NCBI RefSeq assembly: GCF_900187455.1
Contig: NZ_FYDX01000008.1
Location: 248,001-312,000, forward strand
Origin: Pseudomonas sp. Irchel 3E13
GTDB taxonomy: Bacteria > Pseudomonadota > Gammaproteobacteria > Pseudomonadales > Pseudomonadaceae
Length of the DNA: 64,000 nucleotides
Direction: 5' to 3'
In this document: in pieces, positions 36,397 to 45,067 of the stretch
How positions within the stretch are numbered: position 1 is the first letter of the stretch
How the letters are laid out: the number at the start of each line of letters is the position of its first letter
Notes under the pieces: generated by a model
Told to the model about the DNA's origin: nothing
Database searches by the model: none
Seen by the model: only the letters and a program-made list of their open reading frames with translations
Program-made: the position numbers and the translations under genes

Positions 36397-36927
36397 TCAG
36401 GCTGTATCGGCGGCGATCCCCAGAGCTTGAAGAAATTCGTCGACCTGCCGGTTGCCGCGCAGGTGCACCACCGGCACCTGCGGGCCGACGGCCAGGCGCA
36501 CGCGTTCGATGCCGGGCCGGTAGCCGCGATCGAATTGCCAGATGAACTTGAGGAAAGTGAGGAATTCCCGGTCGAGCTTTTCGCTGCAGCCTTTTGCAAG
36601 GTCGAGGCGCGGACGGCTCATCAGGCTGCGCAGGAGCACTCGCGGCAAGCAGATGAGCCGCGGCGTATCGAGCCAGATGATCAGGTCGGCGCGGGGCAGA
36701 CGCAGGTCGAAGGTGCGTCGGGCGTAGTTGCCTTCGCAGACCCAGCTATCGGATGCGACGGCGTTGCGGACCCGCTTGCGAAACTGCTCGGCATCGGGCT
36801 CGACCCAACCGGGCTCCCAGAACAGTTGGTCCAGGTGCACCACCGGCAGGTCGAGGCGTTTGCCCAGGGCGCGGGCGAGGGTGGATTTGCCACTGCCGGC
36901 ATTGCCGAGAATCACAATCCGTTGCAT
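36397..36927 (-). CDS. P-loop NTPase/adenylate kinase-like protein
   Basis: This 176-residue protein starts with Walker A GNAGSGKST (residues 8-16). HLDQLFWEPGW follows, and a Walker B-like strand reads LIIWLDTP. The arrangement matches the family of small nucleotide-kinase-like proteins annotated as topology modulation protein or FlaR-like. The substrate is unknown. The ATG at 36927 was chosen. The longer in-frame reading overlaps LysE and lacks a binding site. Confidence 0.82.
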   Translation of the reverse strand: MQRIVILGNAGSGKSTLARALGKRLDLPVVHLDQLFWEPGWVEPDAEQFRKRVRNAVASDSWVCEGNYARRTFDLRLPRADLIIWLDTPRLICLPRVLLRSLMSRPRLDLAKGCSEKLDREFLTFLKFIWQFDRGYRPGIERVRLAVGPQVPVVHLRGNRQVDEFLQALGIAADTA

Positions 36928-37001
36928 GGGAGCCGTCCTGTCACGAAAAAGGCCGGCGATTCTGCCGTTTTCTGCGGGACTGTCAACGACGGTGAACGTT
37001 A

Positions 37002-37619
37002 TTAGCGCATGGCCGCCAGCTTGATCCCGAAGCCCACCAGGCAGGCGCCTGCCGCGCGTTCGAACAGGTTGCTGATGCGCGGGTTGGCGCGCATGCGTTC
37101 GGCCAATTTGTGGGTCAGGACCACGGCGATCAGGCCGTAGAGGAAGGTCACCACCGCGACGGTCGCGGCGAGGAAGCCGAACGTCACCAGGCCCTGGTGC
37201 TTCACCGGATCGACGAACAGCGGGAAGAAGGCCATGTAGAACATGATCGCCTTGGGGTTGAGCAGGGTGATCATCATGGTCTGGCGCAAGTAGTGGCCGT
37301 TGTCCATGCGGCTCTTGCGCGGTGCGGCGCCGGGTTTGCTTAGCAGCATGCGCAGGCCGAGGTACGCCAGGTAGGCCGCGCCTACCCATTGCACCAGGTG
37401 GAAGGCAGCCGGGTAGGCGGCCAGCAGCGTTGCGACACCGGCGACCGCCAGCCACAGCAGCACCTGGTCACCGAGAATCACCCCGCAGGTCGCCGCCATG
37501 CCCGCCTTGATGCCGCCCTTGCCGGTGGCCGTGATCAGGGCGAAGTTGCCGGGGCCGGGAATGGCCAGGACGATGATGAACGCGATCACGAAAGCGCCGT
37601 AGTCGGTCACGCCGAGCAT
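37002..37619 (-). CDS. LysE/RhtB-family amino acid exporter
   Basis: This 205-residue inner-membrane protein has the LysE N-terminal signature PGPGNFALITATGKGG and five to six hydrophobic segments (for example GVILGDQVLLWLAVAGVATLL). LLNPKAIMFYMAFFPLFV is the second family motif. It would export an amino acid or related metabolite. The ATG at 37619 follows a good Shine-Dalgarno (CAGGAGA). It is divergent from the isochorismatase-like gene. Confidence 0.9.
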   Translation of the reverse strand: MLGVTDYGAFVIAFIIVLAIPGPGNFALITATGKGGIKAGMAATCGVILGDQVLLWLAVAGVATLLAAYPAAFHLVQWVGAAYLAYLGLRMLLSKPGAAPRKSRMDNGHYLRQTMMITLLNPKAIMFYMAFFPLFVDPVKHQGLVTFGFLAATVAVVTFLYGLIAVVLTHKLAERMRANPRISNLFERAAGACLVGFGIKLAAMR

Positions 37620-37759
37620 GGGGGAATCTCCTGTAGCGGATGGAAAAAGCCGAGTGGGGCGTAGCCTATCATCCGCTGCTGGTATCGAGGGGGCCCAGTG
37701 TGTGTGGCACGCCACTGGCGATATACTCCGCGCCCTTCATTCACCTTCGAGGGCCGTCC

Positions 37760-38239
37760 ATGCGCCAGGTGCTACTCATCGTTGACATCCAGTCCACCTT
37801 CAGCCCGCCCGAGTGGCTGGTCGACCGGGCGCGGTGGCTGTCGGCACGGTTGCCGGCGATCGCCTCGGTCGAACTGCATGATGAGCAGGTCACGCCGTTT
37901 CAACGCCAGCTTGGCTGGCACCCGGCGGCGGAAGACGAGTGCCTGGTCGAGGTTGACCGGGTGTTCGTCAAGCACGGCTACGGCCAGAGCGCCGAAGCCC
38001 TCGAGTACATCAAGCAGCTTGGGGTGGAGCGGGTGCTGGTCTGCGGCATGCAGACCGAGACCTGCGTGCTCGCCGCCGGGTTCGCGCTGTTCGATGCCGG
38101 CCTGAGCCCGACGCTGGTCACCGACCTGACCGTGGGCTCCTCGCTGGACCGTTCGGGGCGGTTGGGGATTGACCTTTGGACCCATCATTTTCGCGAGGTC
38201 ATTACGACCGCGCAGGTGATGGAGGAGTTGGCTGGGTGA
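37760..38239 (+). CDS. Isochorismatase-fold cysteine hydrolase
   Basis: This 159-residue hydrolase shows the catalytic triad pattern of the family: D9 in LLIVDIQ, K71 in VFVKHGYG and C102 in TETCVLAAG. The fold includes nicotinamidases, N-carbamoyl hydrolases and isochorismatases. Neighbours do not reveal the substrate. It is short for the family but appears complete. Confidence 0.88.
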   Translation: MRQVLLIVDIQSTFSPPEWLVDRARWLSARLPAIASVELHDEQVTPFQRQLGWHPAAEDECLVEVDRVFVKHGYGQSAEALEYIKQLGVERVLVCGMQTETCVLAAGFALFDAGLSPTLVTDLTVGSSLDRSGRLGIDLWTHHFREVITTAQVMEELAG

Positions 38240-38264
38240 GGTGCGCCGGGCATGTCCGACAGGT

Positions 38265-38288
38265 TTTCGCGAGCAAGCTCGCTCCTAC
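38265..38288 (+). repeat. Single REP element
   Basis: The GCGAGCAAGCTCGCTCCTAC core lies just after the isochorismatase-like stop, between two convergent genes. Confidence 0.85.
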
Positions 38289-38303
38289 CGCGCGACAGCG
38301 ATC

Positions 38304-39521
38304 TCAATGCCCCGCAACCACCCCAGCCTCAGCCCGCCTCGGCCCCGGCGTAAACCCATGGGCCCGGGCCCCGCGGGCGATGGCGAAAGCGAGTCCCAGC
38401 AACACCAGCATCGCCCACGGAAACGCCTCGACGCCCCAGCGATCCAGCAACACCCCACCGGCCACGCCGCTCCCCGCAATCGCGCTGTTCCACGCCACCA
38501 CATTGAGTGACAACGCCACATCCGCGCCGTCGCCCGCGGCGTCCGCCAGGGCGGTCTGCAGGAGTGTCGCCGCGCCGCCGAAGCTCAGGCCCCAGACCGC
38601 CACGCCGAGGTAGATCACTTCAGGCACGCTGCCGAGCACGCCAAATACCAGCGACACCAACGCGAAGGTCGCCAGGCTGACCAGGGTGGTCACGCGTAGC
38701 AGCGGCTCGACCAGCCGGGCGGTCATCCAGATCCCGGCCAGCGCGAAGATGCCGAACACCAGCAGCACCAGGTCCACCCGTTCCGCCAGCCCCGCCGGCG
38801 CCACGAACGGGGCGATGTAGGTGTAGAGGATGTTGTGCGCCAGCATCCAACTGATCACCACCGCCAGCACCGGCCGCACCCCCGGCGTGGTCAGCACCGC
38901 GCGCAGCGACCGGCGCTGGTGCGCCGGCTGCGGCGGGTAGTCGGGGACTTTCACCAGCACCCAGACGATCAACGCCAGGGTCAGCGCCGAAATCAGGCCA
39001 AAGGTGCTGCGCCAGCCCACCAGCCCGCCGAGCCAGGTGCCGAGAGGCACGCCGAGGGACAGGGCGATCGGCGTGCCGACCATCGCCAATGCCAGCGCCT
39101 TGCCCTGTTGCTGCGGCGCGACCATGCGCCGCGCATAACCGGCCAGCAGGCTCCAGGCCAGACCCGCCGAGACACCGGCGAAGAAGCGCGCCACCAGCGT
39201 CACGCCGTAGTGCGACGACAGCGCGGTGATCGAGTTGAACAGCAGGAAGCCGACGATGGTCAGCAACAGCACATTGCGCCGGCGCCAGCCACGGGTGGCG
39301 ATGGTCATGGGAATCACCGCCAGCACCGAACCCAGCGCGTAGGCGGTGACCATCTGCCCGGCCATCGACGGGGAAATCGCCAGGCCCTCGCTGATCAGCG
39401 GCAACAGCCCGGCGGGCAGGGTTTCGGTGACGATGCAGAGAAAGCCGGTCATGGCCAGGGCGAGCAGGGCGCCGACGGGCAAGCGCTCGGGCGCTGCCGG
39501 CGAGGGAAGTGAGGTGGTCAC
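38304..39521 (-). CDS. MFS drug/sugar efflux transporter (DHA1-like)
   Basis: This 405-residue major facilitator has about twelve hydrophobic segments. It contains the family pattern TETLPAGLLPLISEGLAISPSMAGQMVTAYALGSV and a C-terminal half with matching repeats, similar to YdhP/AraJ-type exporters. The start is GTG 39521, with AAGGAG nearby. It is divergent from the TetR gene at 39651, and the shared 129-bp region carries operator repeats, so it is probably repressed by that TetR protein. Confidence 0.9.
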   Translation of the reverse strand: MTTSLPSPAAPERLPVGALLALAMTGFLCIVTETLPAGLLPLISEGLAISPSMAGQMVTAYALGSVLAVIPMTIATRGWRRRNVLLLTIVGFLLFNSITALSSHYGVTLVARFFAGVSAGLAWSLLAGYARRMVAPQQQGKALALAMVGTPIALSLGVPLGTWLGGLVGWRSTFGLISALTLALIVWVLVKVPDYPPQPAHQRRSLRAVLTTPGVRPVLAVVISWMLAHNILYTYIAPFVAPAGLAERVDLVLLVFGIFALAGIWMTARLVEPLLRVTTLVSLATFALVSLVFGVLGSVPEVIYLGVAVWGLSFGGAATLLQTALADAAGDGADVALSLNVVAWNSAIAGSGVAGGVLLDRWGVEAFPWAMLVLLGLAFAIARGARAHGFTPGPRRAEAGVVAGH

Positions 39522-39549
39522 GGAGAACTCCTTGAACAAGTATTTCGAT

Positions 39550-39625
39550 TTGGATACCAATCGATACAAATGTTGGCGGTCGCTCCCGTGCGTTGTCAAT
39601 GATTTATGTATCGAATAGTATCTAA
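39550..39625. promoter_or_regulatory. Paired operators of the TetR/MFS divergent promoter
   Basis: Two 20-bp copies in inverted orientation (39550-39569 and 39606-39625) share the core GTATCGAWTRGTATC on the reverse or forward strand. Each has GATAC or GTATC repeats exactly 10 bp apart, one helical turn. Sixteen of 20 positions match between the copies. One copy lies by each divergent promoter. They are the likely binding sites of the TetR protein. Confidence 0.7.
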
Positions 39626-39650
39626 CTCGTTTTCCAGAGGATTTTCCGAC

Positions 39651-40298
39651 ATGGCGAAAATGGGCCGTCCCCGCACATTCGATCGCGACCAGGCGGTTGA
39701 CCAGGCGCTGCACCTGTTCTGGCAGCACGGTTATGACGCGACCTCGCTCACCCAGTTGAAAGCCGGGCTCGGCGGTGGGATCTCCGCCCCGAGCTTCTAC
39801 GCGGCGTTCGGTTCGAAGGAGGCGCTGTTCAACGAGTGCGTGCAGCGTTACCTGACGAGCTACGCCCAGGTCACCGAATGCCTGTGGGATGAATGCCTGC
39901 CGCCGCGCGAGGCCATCGAGACGGCGCTGCGCCAGTCAACCTGCATGCAGTGCGAGGACGGCCATCCCAAAGGCTGCATGGTGGCGCTCGGCGTGATGAG
40001 TGCGCCGAGCCCGGAAAATACGCGGGTGACGGAAGCGCTGACGCAGTCGCGGCTGCGAACGCGGGCGGGGTTCGTGGCCTGCGTCGAGCGAGGGATTCGC
40101 GACGGGTTGCTGCCGGAGGTCACTGACGCGCGGGTGATGGCGACGGTGTTCGACAGTTTTCTGCAAGGGGTTTCGATCCTCGCCCGGGACGAGGTGCCGC
40201 ATGCGCTGATCGAGGCGGCGATCCCCCAGGTGATGGCCACCTGGGACGCGGCAGCGCAGTCCAGCAAGGGCCTGCAAGGCAGGCCCCGTCCAGCCTGA
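39651..40298 (+). CDS. TetR-family transcriptional regulator
   Basis: This 215-residue regulator has an N-terminal TetR HTH (GRPRTFDRDQAVDQALHLFW, then PSFYAAFGSKEALF) and a ligand-binding C-terminal domain with an unusual cysteine pair (CMQCEDGHPKGCM, about residues 100-112) that might sense metal, thiol or redox. The ATG at 39651 has AGAGG upstream. It probably represses the divergent MFS gene. Confidence 0.88.
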   Translation: MAKMGRPRTFDRDQAVDQALHLFWQHGYDATSLTQLKAGLGGGISAPSFYAAFGSKEALFNECVQRYLTSYAQVTECLWDECLPPREAIETALRQSTCMQCEDGHPKGCMVALGVMSAPSPENTRVTEALTQSRLRTRAGFVACVERGIRDGLLPEVTDARVMATVFDSFLQGVSILARDEVPHALIEAAIPQVMATWDAAAQSSKGLQGRPRPA

Positions 40299-40300
40299 AG

Positions 40301-41413
40301 TCAGCGCTTTTCAGCCATCTCGTCCACCAGCCGCCGCTGGAAGGCCGTCACGGTGGCGCTCGGTTGCTGCAACTGCACGAACTCCAGCATCGGGTCGTTG
40401 ACCTTGGTCCTGATGCCCGCCAGTTCCTCGATCGCCGCCAGCCCGCAGAACGGCACGTAGGCTTCGGAATACCCGCCTTCGTGGACCAGCACCAAGCGCC
40501 CCTGGCACAGGCGTTCGGCCGCTTCGCGCACCAGACGGGTCATCTGCCGGAACGAGTCGCTGTGCAGCAGCATCCGCGCCAGCGGGTCGACGGCGTTGGC
40601 GTCATAGCCGCAGGCGACGATGATCAGCTCCGGCTCGAAACGCTCCAGCGCCGGGATCACGATGCGCTGCATGGCGTGCAGGTAGGCGTCATGGCCGCTG
40701 CCCGGTGGCAGCGGGATGTTGATGTTCGCTCCCAACCCCGCGCCGCGACCGCGGTCCTCTTCGCCGCTGTAGCCGGCCGGGAAGCAGCCGTCCTGGTGCA
40801 GGGAAATGGTCAGTACATCGCCGCGCTCCTCGAAGATGGACTGGGTGCCGTTGCCGTGGTGCACGTCCCAGTCGATGACCGCGACCTTGCCCAGGCCGCG
40901 TTTGGCCTTGGCCGCCTCGACGGCGATGGCGATGTTCGCCAGGAAGCAGAAGCCCATGGCGCTGTCGGCCAGGCAGTGGTGGCCCGGTGGTCGCGACAGC
41001 GAGTAGGCGTTGTCCACTTCGCCGGCCAGCACGGCGTCGACCGCGGCCATGGCCAGGCCGGCGGACAGTTGGGAGATCTCGTAGCTGCCCGGGCCGATGG
41101 GCGCGTGCGGCCCGAGTTCGCCGCCACCGGCGTCGCTCAGGGCTTTGAAGCGTTGCAGGTACTCGGCGGTGTGGACGCGCAAAAGATCCTCGTCCGTGGC
41201 GCTGGCGGCACTGCGCACCTGCAACTGGCGGGTCAGGCCGGAGACGTCCAGCAGGCTTTTCAGGCGGCGCTTGGTTTCCGGCGATTCGGCGTGGCCGGCG
41301 GCGGCGGGCGGTTGCACCCAGCCGCCGACCGGCAGGGTCAGGGCGTGCAGGCCGGCGCTGTGCCAGAGGCTGAGTTCATCGAAGAAAAAAGCAGTGGTTC
41401 GGCTCATGGTCAT
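40301..41413 (-). CDS. Histone deacetylase-like (class II) amidohydrolase
   Basis: This 370-residue Zn-dependent HDAC/AcuC/acetylpolyamine amidohydrolase-family enzyme has the active-site His pair in RPPGHHC (H145, H146). The metal ligands are D183 and H185 (DWDVHHGNGT) and D271 (CGYDAN). It removes an acyl group from a lysine-like or polyamine substrate. It resembles P. aeruginosa PA3774-type proteins. It lies downstream of an MFS transporter and an outer-membrane channel on the same strand, so it may process an imported acetylated compound. Start ATG 41413; ATG 41407 is an alternative. Confidence 0.9.
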   Translation of the reverse strand: MTMSRTTAFFFDELSLWHSAGLHALTLPVGGWVQPPAAAGHAESPETKRRLKSLLDVSGLTRQLQVRSAASATDEDLLRVHTAEYLQRFKALSDAGGGELGPHAPIGPGSYEISQLSAGLAMAAVDAVLAGEVDNAYSLSRPPGHHCLADSAMGFCFLANIAIAVEAAKAKRGLGKVAVIDWDVHHGNGTQSIFEERGDVLTISLHQDGCFPAGYSGEEDRGRGAGLGANINIPLPPGSGHDAYLHAMQRIVIPALERFEPELIIVACGYDANAVDPLARMLLHSDSFRQMTRLVREAAERLCQGRLVLVHEGGYSEAYVPFCGLAAIEELAGIRTKVNDPMLEFVQLQQPSATVTAFQRRLVDEMAEKR

Positions 41414-41441
41414 TCCGTTCTTTCAGGGTAATGGGGGCGGC

Positions 41442-42605
41442 TCAGGCTTTTGTGCGGCAGCCAAGAATCAGCAACAGGGATAGGAGGGTGACAACGGCGG
41501 CGCTGATCAGCAGCGGCTGGAAACCGGCGCTGCTTTCGATCAGGCGGCCGGCGATGGCCGGGCCTATCGCCAGGCCGCCACCGATCACCAGGTTGGAGGC
41601 ATTCATCAGTTTTCCGGAGCGGTCCAGGTCCGCCAGGCAGGCGAGGATCAGCGGCAGGATGAAGGTCCAGGTGAACTTGAAGGCCAGCGCGGCTAGGGCG
41701 AGCCGGGCCAGCGGTGGCTGACCGAGCAGCAACAGCACCGCGCCGGCCATCAGGCCGTAGCCCAGCAGCAACAGCAGCACGCGCGGCAGGCGGTCACCGA
41801 TCAGCGAGGCGCAGCCGGCACCGACGATGCCCATCACGGTGGCGATGGCGAGCACTTCGCCGCTGGCGTCGGCGGAGATGCCGGCGTTGGCGCTGATGGC
41901 GCCGATAAAGGTCCAGACGCCGCTGAGGCTGATGTAGAAGCTGAGGATGCCAAGAATGCCCAGCGCGACCTTCCACTTCGCCGCCCGCGGACGTTCATCG
42001 ACGCTCTGCTGCGCGGTCGGCGCGCCTTGGGGGAAGTAACGCGCCAGCGGCAGGAACAGCGTCATCAGCACCGCGAGGATCAGGTAGCAGGCCGCCAGCC
42101 CGTAGTGTTCGAACAGGCGTGGCAGCACGCTCAGGCCGATGGCGCCGACCACCAGTTGGCCCATCACCCACAAGCCGTAGACCCGGCTGGGATTGGCCGT
42201 GGACGCGGCACTGGACAGGCAGATGATCATCAGCGAGCCCCCGGCCAGCGCGCTGCAAAAACGCAGGGCCAGCAGCGCGCTGTAATCCTGGGCCCAGATC
42301 GACAGCAGGTTGGCGCCGATGAACAGCAGGCCGGCGAGCACCGCCGCCGTGCGCCAGTTGACCCGCTTGAGCCACCAGAACGCGGGCAGGGTGGCAAGGC
42401 TCATGGCGCCCAGTTCGGTGGAAAACAGGTCGCCGATCTGCGACGGGCTCAGTTGCCATTGCGTGGCCAGTTGCGCGGCGACGGCCGGCGCGGTCATGAG
42501 GATGGTCGGGGTGATCGCGGCAAACAGCACGATGGCCGCGAGCAGCGCCAGTTGCGAGGAGGCGAACAGGTTGCCGCCGGACAGCGGCCTGGTCTGGGTG
42601 GTCAT
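41442..42605 (-). CDS. MFS transporter
   Basis: This 387-residue protein has about twelve hydrophobic segments, without the DHA1 motif A of the exporter at 38304. The ATG at 42605 follows CGGAG. It is placed between the channel at 42628 and the HDAC-like gene, 28 nt upstream of the latter, so the three are probably one operon. Import of the substrate for the amidohydrolase is inferred. Confidence 0.88.
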   Translation of the reverse strand: MTTQTRPLSGGNLFASSQLALLAAIVLFAAITPTILMTAPAVAAQLATQWQLSPSQIGDLFSTELGAMSLATLPAFWWLKRVNWRTAAVLAGLLFIGANLLSIWAQDYSALLALRFCSALAGGSLMIICLSSAASTANPSRVYGLWVMGQLVVGAIGLSVLPRLFEHYGLAACYLILAVLMTLFLPLARYFPQGAPTAQQSVDERPRAAKWKVALGILGILSFYISLSGVWTFIGAISANAGISADASGEVLAIATVMGIVGAGCASLIGDRLPRVLLLLLGYGLMAGAVLLLLGQPPLARLALAALAFKFTWTFILPLILACLADLDRSGKLMNASNLVIGGGLAIGPAIAGRLIESSAGFQPLLISAAVVTLLSLLLILGCRTKA

Positions 42606-42627
42606 GGGCAAGCTCCGGGACAGTCGA

Positions 42628-43500
42628 TCAGAACACGTGGACCAGACGCAGCAAGGCGTCCGCGCCGTGGTAGCCGTTATCGGTGGCGACGTTCTGCGAG
42701 AGGCTGAACATCAGTTGGTTCTGCGGATCGAGCCAGTGGCCGACCTCGAAACCGACCTGGGTGTAGCGCTTGTGGGTGTCGTCGATGCGCTGGTCGTTGA
42801 TCCGCAGCTCGCCGCCATCGGCGTGGATCAGCCGCAGCGCGCCGTAGGTGGCGGGGGTGAAGTCGTAGGAGGCGAAGGCTTGCAGGCGGTAGAGCGGATC
42901 CTGTTTCAGTTCGGCGCCGAAATAGTCGTCGTTCTTGCCGTAGAGCTGCGCTTCGAGGTTGGCTTCCAGCACCCACTTTTCACCGATGCCCTGGGTGTAG
43001 TTGTAAACGAAGGTGGTGCCCCAGCGGTTGGCGCCCGGCGACACGTCGGGGTTTTGTCCGTGGTACTCGCCGACCGGCAGGGTGACCAGGGTCAGCAGGC
43101 CGCTGTAGGTGCGCGAGGCCGGGTCGTTGATGAAGAACAGCGTGCCGCCGACTTGCGGGTCGCCGAAGCCGCTTTCGCCGGTGTGACCGCTGGCGCCGGG
43201 CAGGCGGGCGTCGATGTCGGCGAAGGGCACGATGAATTGCGGCGTGCACAGGGTGCCGCAGAGGTCGGTGAAGAACACCTGACGATAGGCCACGGCGTTG
43301 ACCTTCAGCTCGGCCTTGCCGGTGCTGTCGGCCGGGCCGTGGAAGTCATTGGCGCGGGTGGCCGGCAGGTACAGCACGCCGAGGCTGGTGCCGGACGGCG
43401 CGCCGAAAAAGTCCCGGGCGTTGAGGTCGGCGGCGCTGGCCTGGAGGCTCAACAGGCCGCCGGTGAAAGCGGCGAGGGTGCGGAGGAGGGGGGTGCTCAT
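42628..43500 (-). CDS. Outer-membrane channel of the MetA-pathway (SphA-like) family
   Basis: This 290-residue beta-barrel protein has a signal peptide (cleavage near ASA-ADL, residue 24) and ends in ALLRLVHVF, a C-terminal aromatic typical of barrels. Its pattern matches the MetA_deg/phenol-degradation transporter family used for hydrophobic or aromatic substrate entry. A second member is at 63020. Here it heads the transport operon with the MFS and amidohydrolase genes. Confidence 0.85.
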   Translation of the reverse strand: MSTPLLRTLAAFTGGLLSLQASAADLNARDFFGAPSGTSLGVLYLPATRANDFHGPADSTGKAELKVNAVAYRQVFFTDLCGTLCTPQFIVPFADIDARLPGASGHTGESGFGDPQVGGTLFFINDPASRTYSGLLTLVTLPVGEYHGQNPDVSPGANRWGTTFVYNYTQGIGEKWVLEANLEAQLYGKNDDYFGAELKQDPLYRLQAFASYDFTPATYGALRLIHADGGELRINDQRIDDTHKRYTQVGFEVGHWLDPQNQLMFSLSQNVATDNGYHGADALLRLVHVF

Positions 43501-43562
43501 GCTCTTTTCGTCTCTTCTTCGAGTGGTTGTGTGGCGAACGGCTCGCCGGTGCCGGGCAGTGG

Positions 43563-43605
43563 CAAAAAAAAGGCAAAGGGGTGCCGTCGCCGGTAAAACC
43601 GGCGA
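43563..43605 (-). terminator. Hairpin plus T-run after the LuxR gene
   Basis: On the minus strand, TCGCCGGT/ACCGGCGA forms an 8-bp stem with a 3-nt loop (43587-43605). A run of eight U follows 18-25 nt later. The distance is longer than ideal, so it may be a weak or composite terminator between the LuxR gene and the channel gene. Confidence 0.4.
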
Positions 43606-43633
43606 ATCGGTCAGTGCGGGTCAGCGCTGTGGA

Positions 43634-44611
43634 TCAGTCAGGTGGCGTGTGCAGCAGGTGGGCGATGCGGGTTTTGTCGTTGACCCCGAGCTTGCTGTAG
43701 ATGGCGCGGATGTGATGGCGCACGGTGTTGGGCGACATGCCCAGGTCGCGGGCGATTTCCTTGTACGTCCGGCCTTCGCCGAAGCCCTGGGCCACGGCGT
43801 TTTCACGGGGGCTGAGCTGGTCGAAGGCATTGCGCCCACGGGCAGCCAGCAGGAACAGGTCGCCGACCGCCGAGGCTTCTACCTGCAAGCGCTTGCCGTC
43901 GTAGCCACGGGCGTCCATGGGCACCGGCAGCAAGGGGCCGCTCCAGTCCGGCCACTCGTTCAGCAGCAGATCGACGAAGCCGCGCTCGGCGCAATGCAAG
44001 GTGCCGCGCTGGTCGCACACCGCCAGGGCGAGGTTGCGCGAAGGCGTGAGCATTTCGCGCTTGGCGACCAGCGTGCGTATATGGTTGGCCGACACCGCCG
44101 CCACCAGGTGCAGCATGATGTTGTCGAGGATTCGGCAGTCCTGCTCGGTGAAGCGCGGTGCGCCGGGGACGCGGTACAGGGCGAGGTGGTCGCTGAGGTG
44201 GGTTTGCGGGTCGATGTAGACCACGCACAGCAACTCGCCGATGCCGTAGGTTTCCCCGAGCCAGTTGAGCCCGGCGCCGTTGGCGGGGTCGCGCATGTCG
44301 ACGATGACCGTTTGCCCCGGACGTTCGTGGACGCGGTGGATGGTCACGTCGGTGTGGCGAATGGATTGCCAGTCCGGCAGGTAGCTTGGCGCCAGGTTGT
44401 AGAGGTACGAGCTGTGCTCTTCCGGCATCCCGTCGATCAACGCCGCGCGGCCCCACCAGGCGCTGGTGAACGGCAGCACCTGGCTGATGCTCGCCAGGGC
44501 GGGCTGGTGGAAATGTTCGATATCGTTGTTTTGCGCCAGGCGTTGCAGCTCCAGCGTCATCGCGCTGAATGCCCCGAGGAGGCTGGCAAGGCTGTGTTCA
44601 TGACCGCTCAT
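43634..44611 (-). CDS. LuxR-type transcriptional regulator
   Basis: This 325-residue regulator has a GAF/PAS-like N-terminal region (about 40-210) and a C-terminal LuxR HTH (LSPRENAVAQGFGEGRTYKEIA, then MSPNTVRHHIRAIYSKLGV). It precedes the channel-MFS-amidohydrolase genes on the same strand, with a hairpin in between, and probably controls them. No luxI partner is visible. Confidence 0.86.
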   Translation of the reverse strand: MSGHEHSLASLLGAFSAMTLELQRLAQNNDIEHFHQPALASISQVLPFTSAWWGRAALIDGMPEEHSSYLYNLAPSYLPDWQSIRHTDVTIHRVHERPGQTVIVDMRDPANGAGLNWLGETYGIGELLCVVYIDPQTHLSDHLALYRVPGAPRFTEQDCRILDNIMLHLVAAVSANHIRTLVAKREMLTPSRNLALAVCDQRGTLHCAERGFVDLLLNEWPDWSGPLLPVPMDARGYDGKRLQVEASAVGDLFLLAARGRNAFDQLSPRENAVAQGFGEGRTYKEIARDLGMSPNTVRHHIRAIYSKLGVNDKTRIAHLLHTPPD

Positions 44612-44794
44612 GGGTTTTATTACCTCTGTGCGACTTTTCTTATTGGTTTCGTCACGGAGTCAGGGAGGACCGGAGCGCCGCGTGGACGTTGGCAGGGCCT
44701 GGGGGAGAGTGTCGGTGGATTGGGGCGGGATCACTATCCTACAGATGCAGGATGGAGGGGGAAGGTTGTTGGTCGGGGCGGGAGATTTGTTGTG

Positions 44795-45058
44795 GGTATC
44801 TACACATCTCGCCGGCAAGACGCAGAACCTGTAGGAGCGGCCGTTAGCCGCGATGGGCCGCAAAGCGGCCCTGAATCCATCCAGCACACTGTTTCTGGCG
44901 GGTTGGGGTCTCACATTCAGGGCGCCTGAGCGTCGAAAGTGAGACCGGATATAGACAGCCACCTCGTGCGGGATGGTTTTGGGGCCGCGTTGCGGCCCAT
45001 CGCGGCTAATGGCCGCTCCTACAGGTTCCGCGTGTTGCCTGTGAGATATGCAGATACC
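44795..45058. repeat. 120-bp inverted repeat pair with extended REP cores
   Basis: The left arm (44795-44914) and right arm (44939-45058) are equal in length and align without gaps at about 80 percent identity, around a 24-nt centre. Both contain GTAGGAGCGGCC and TTAGCCGCGATGGGCCGCAA. The ends read GGTATCT on the outside and GGTCTCAC on the inside. A related fragment (GCGAGATGTGTAGATACC) recurs at 56751. The 456-bp gap between the LuxR start and the OprD stop holds nothing else recognised. The structure suggests a mobile or REP-derived element. Confidence 0.85.
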
Positions 45059-45067
45059 AACGCTGAA

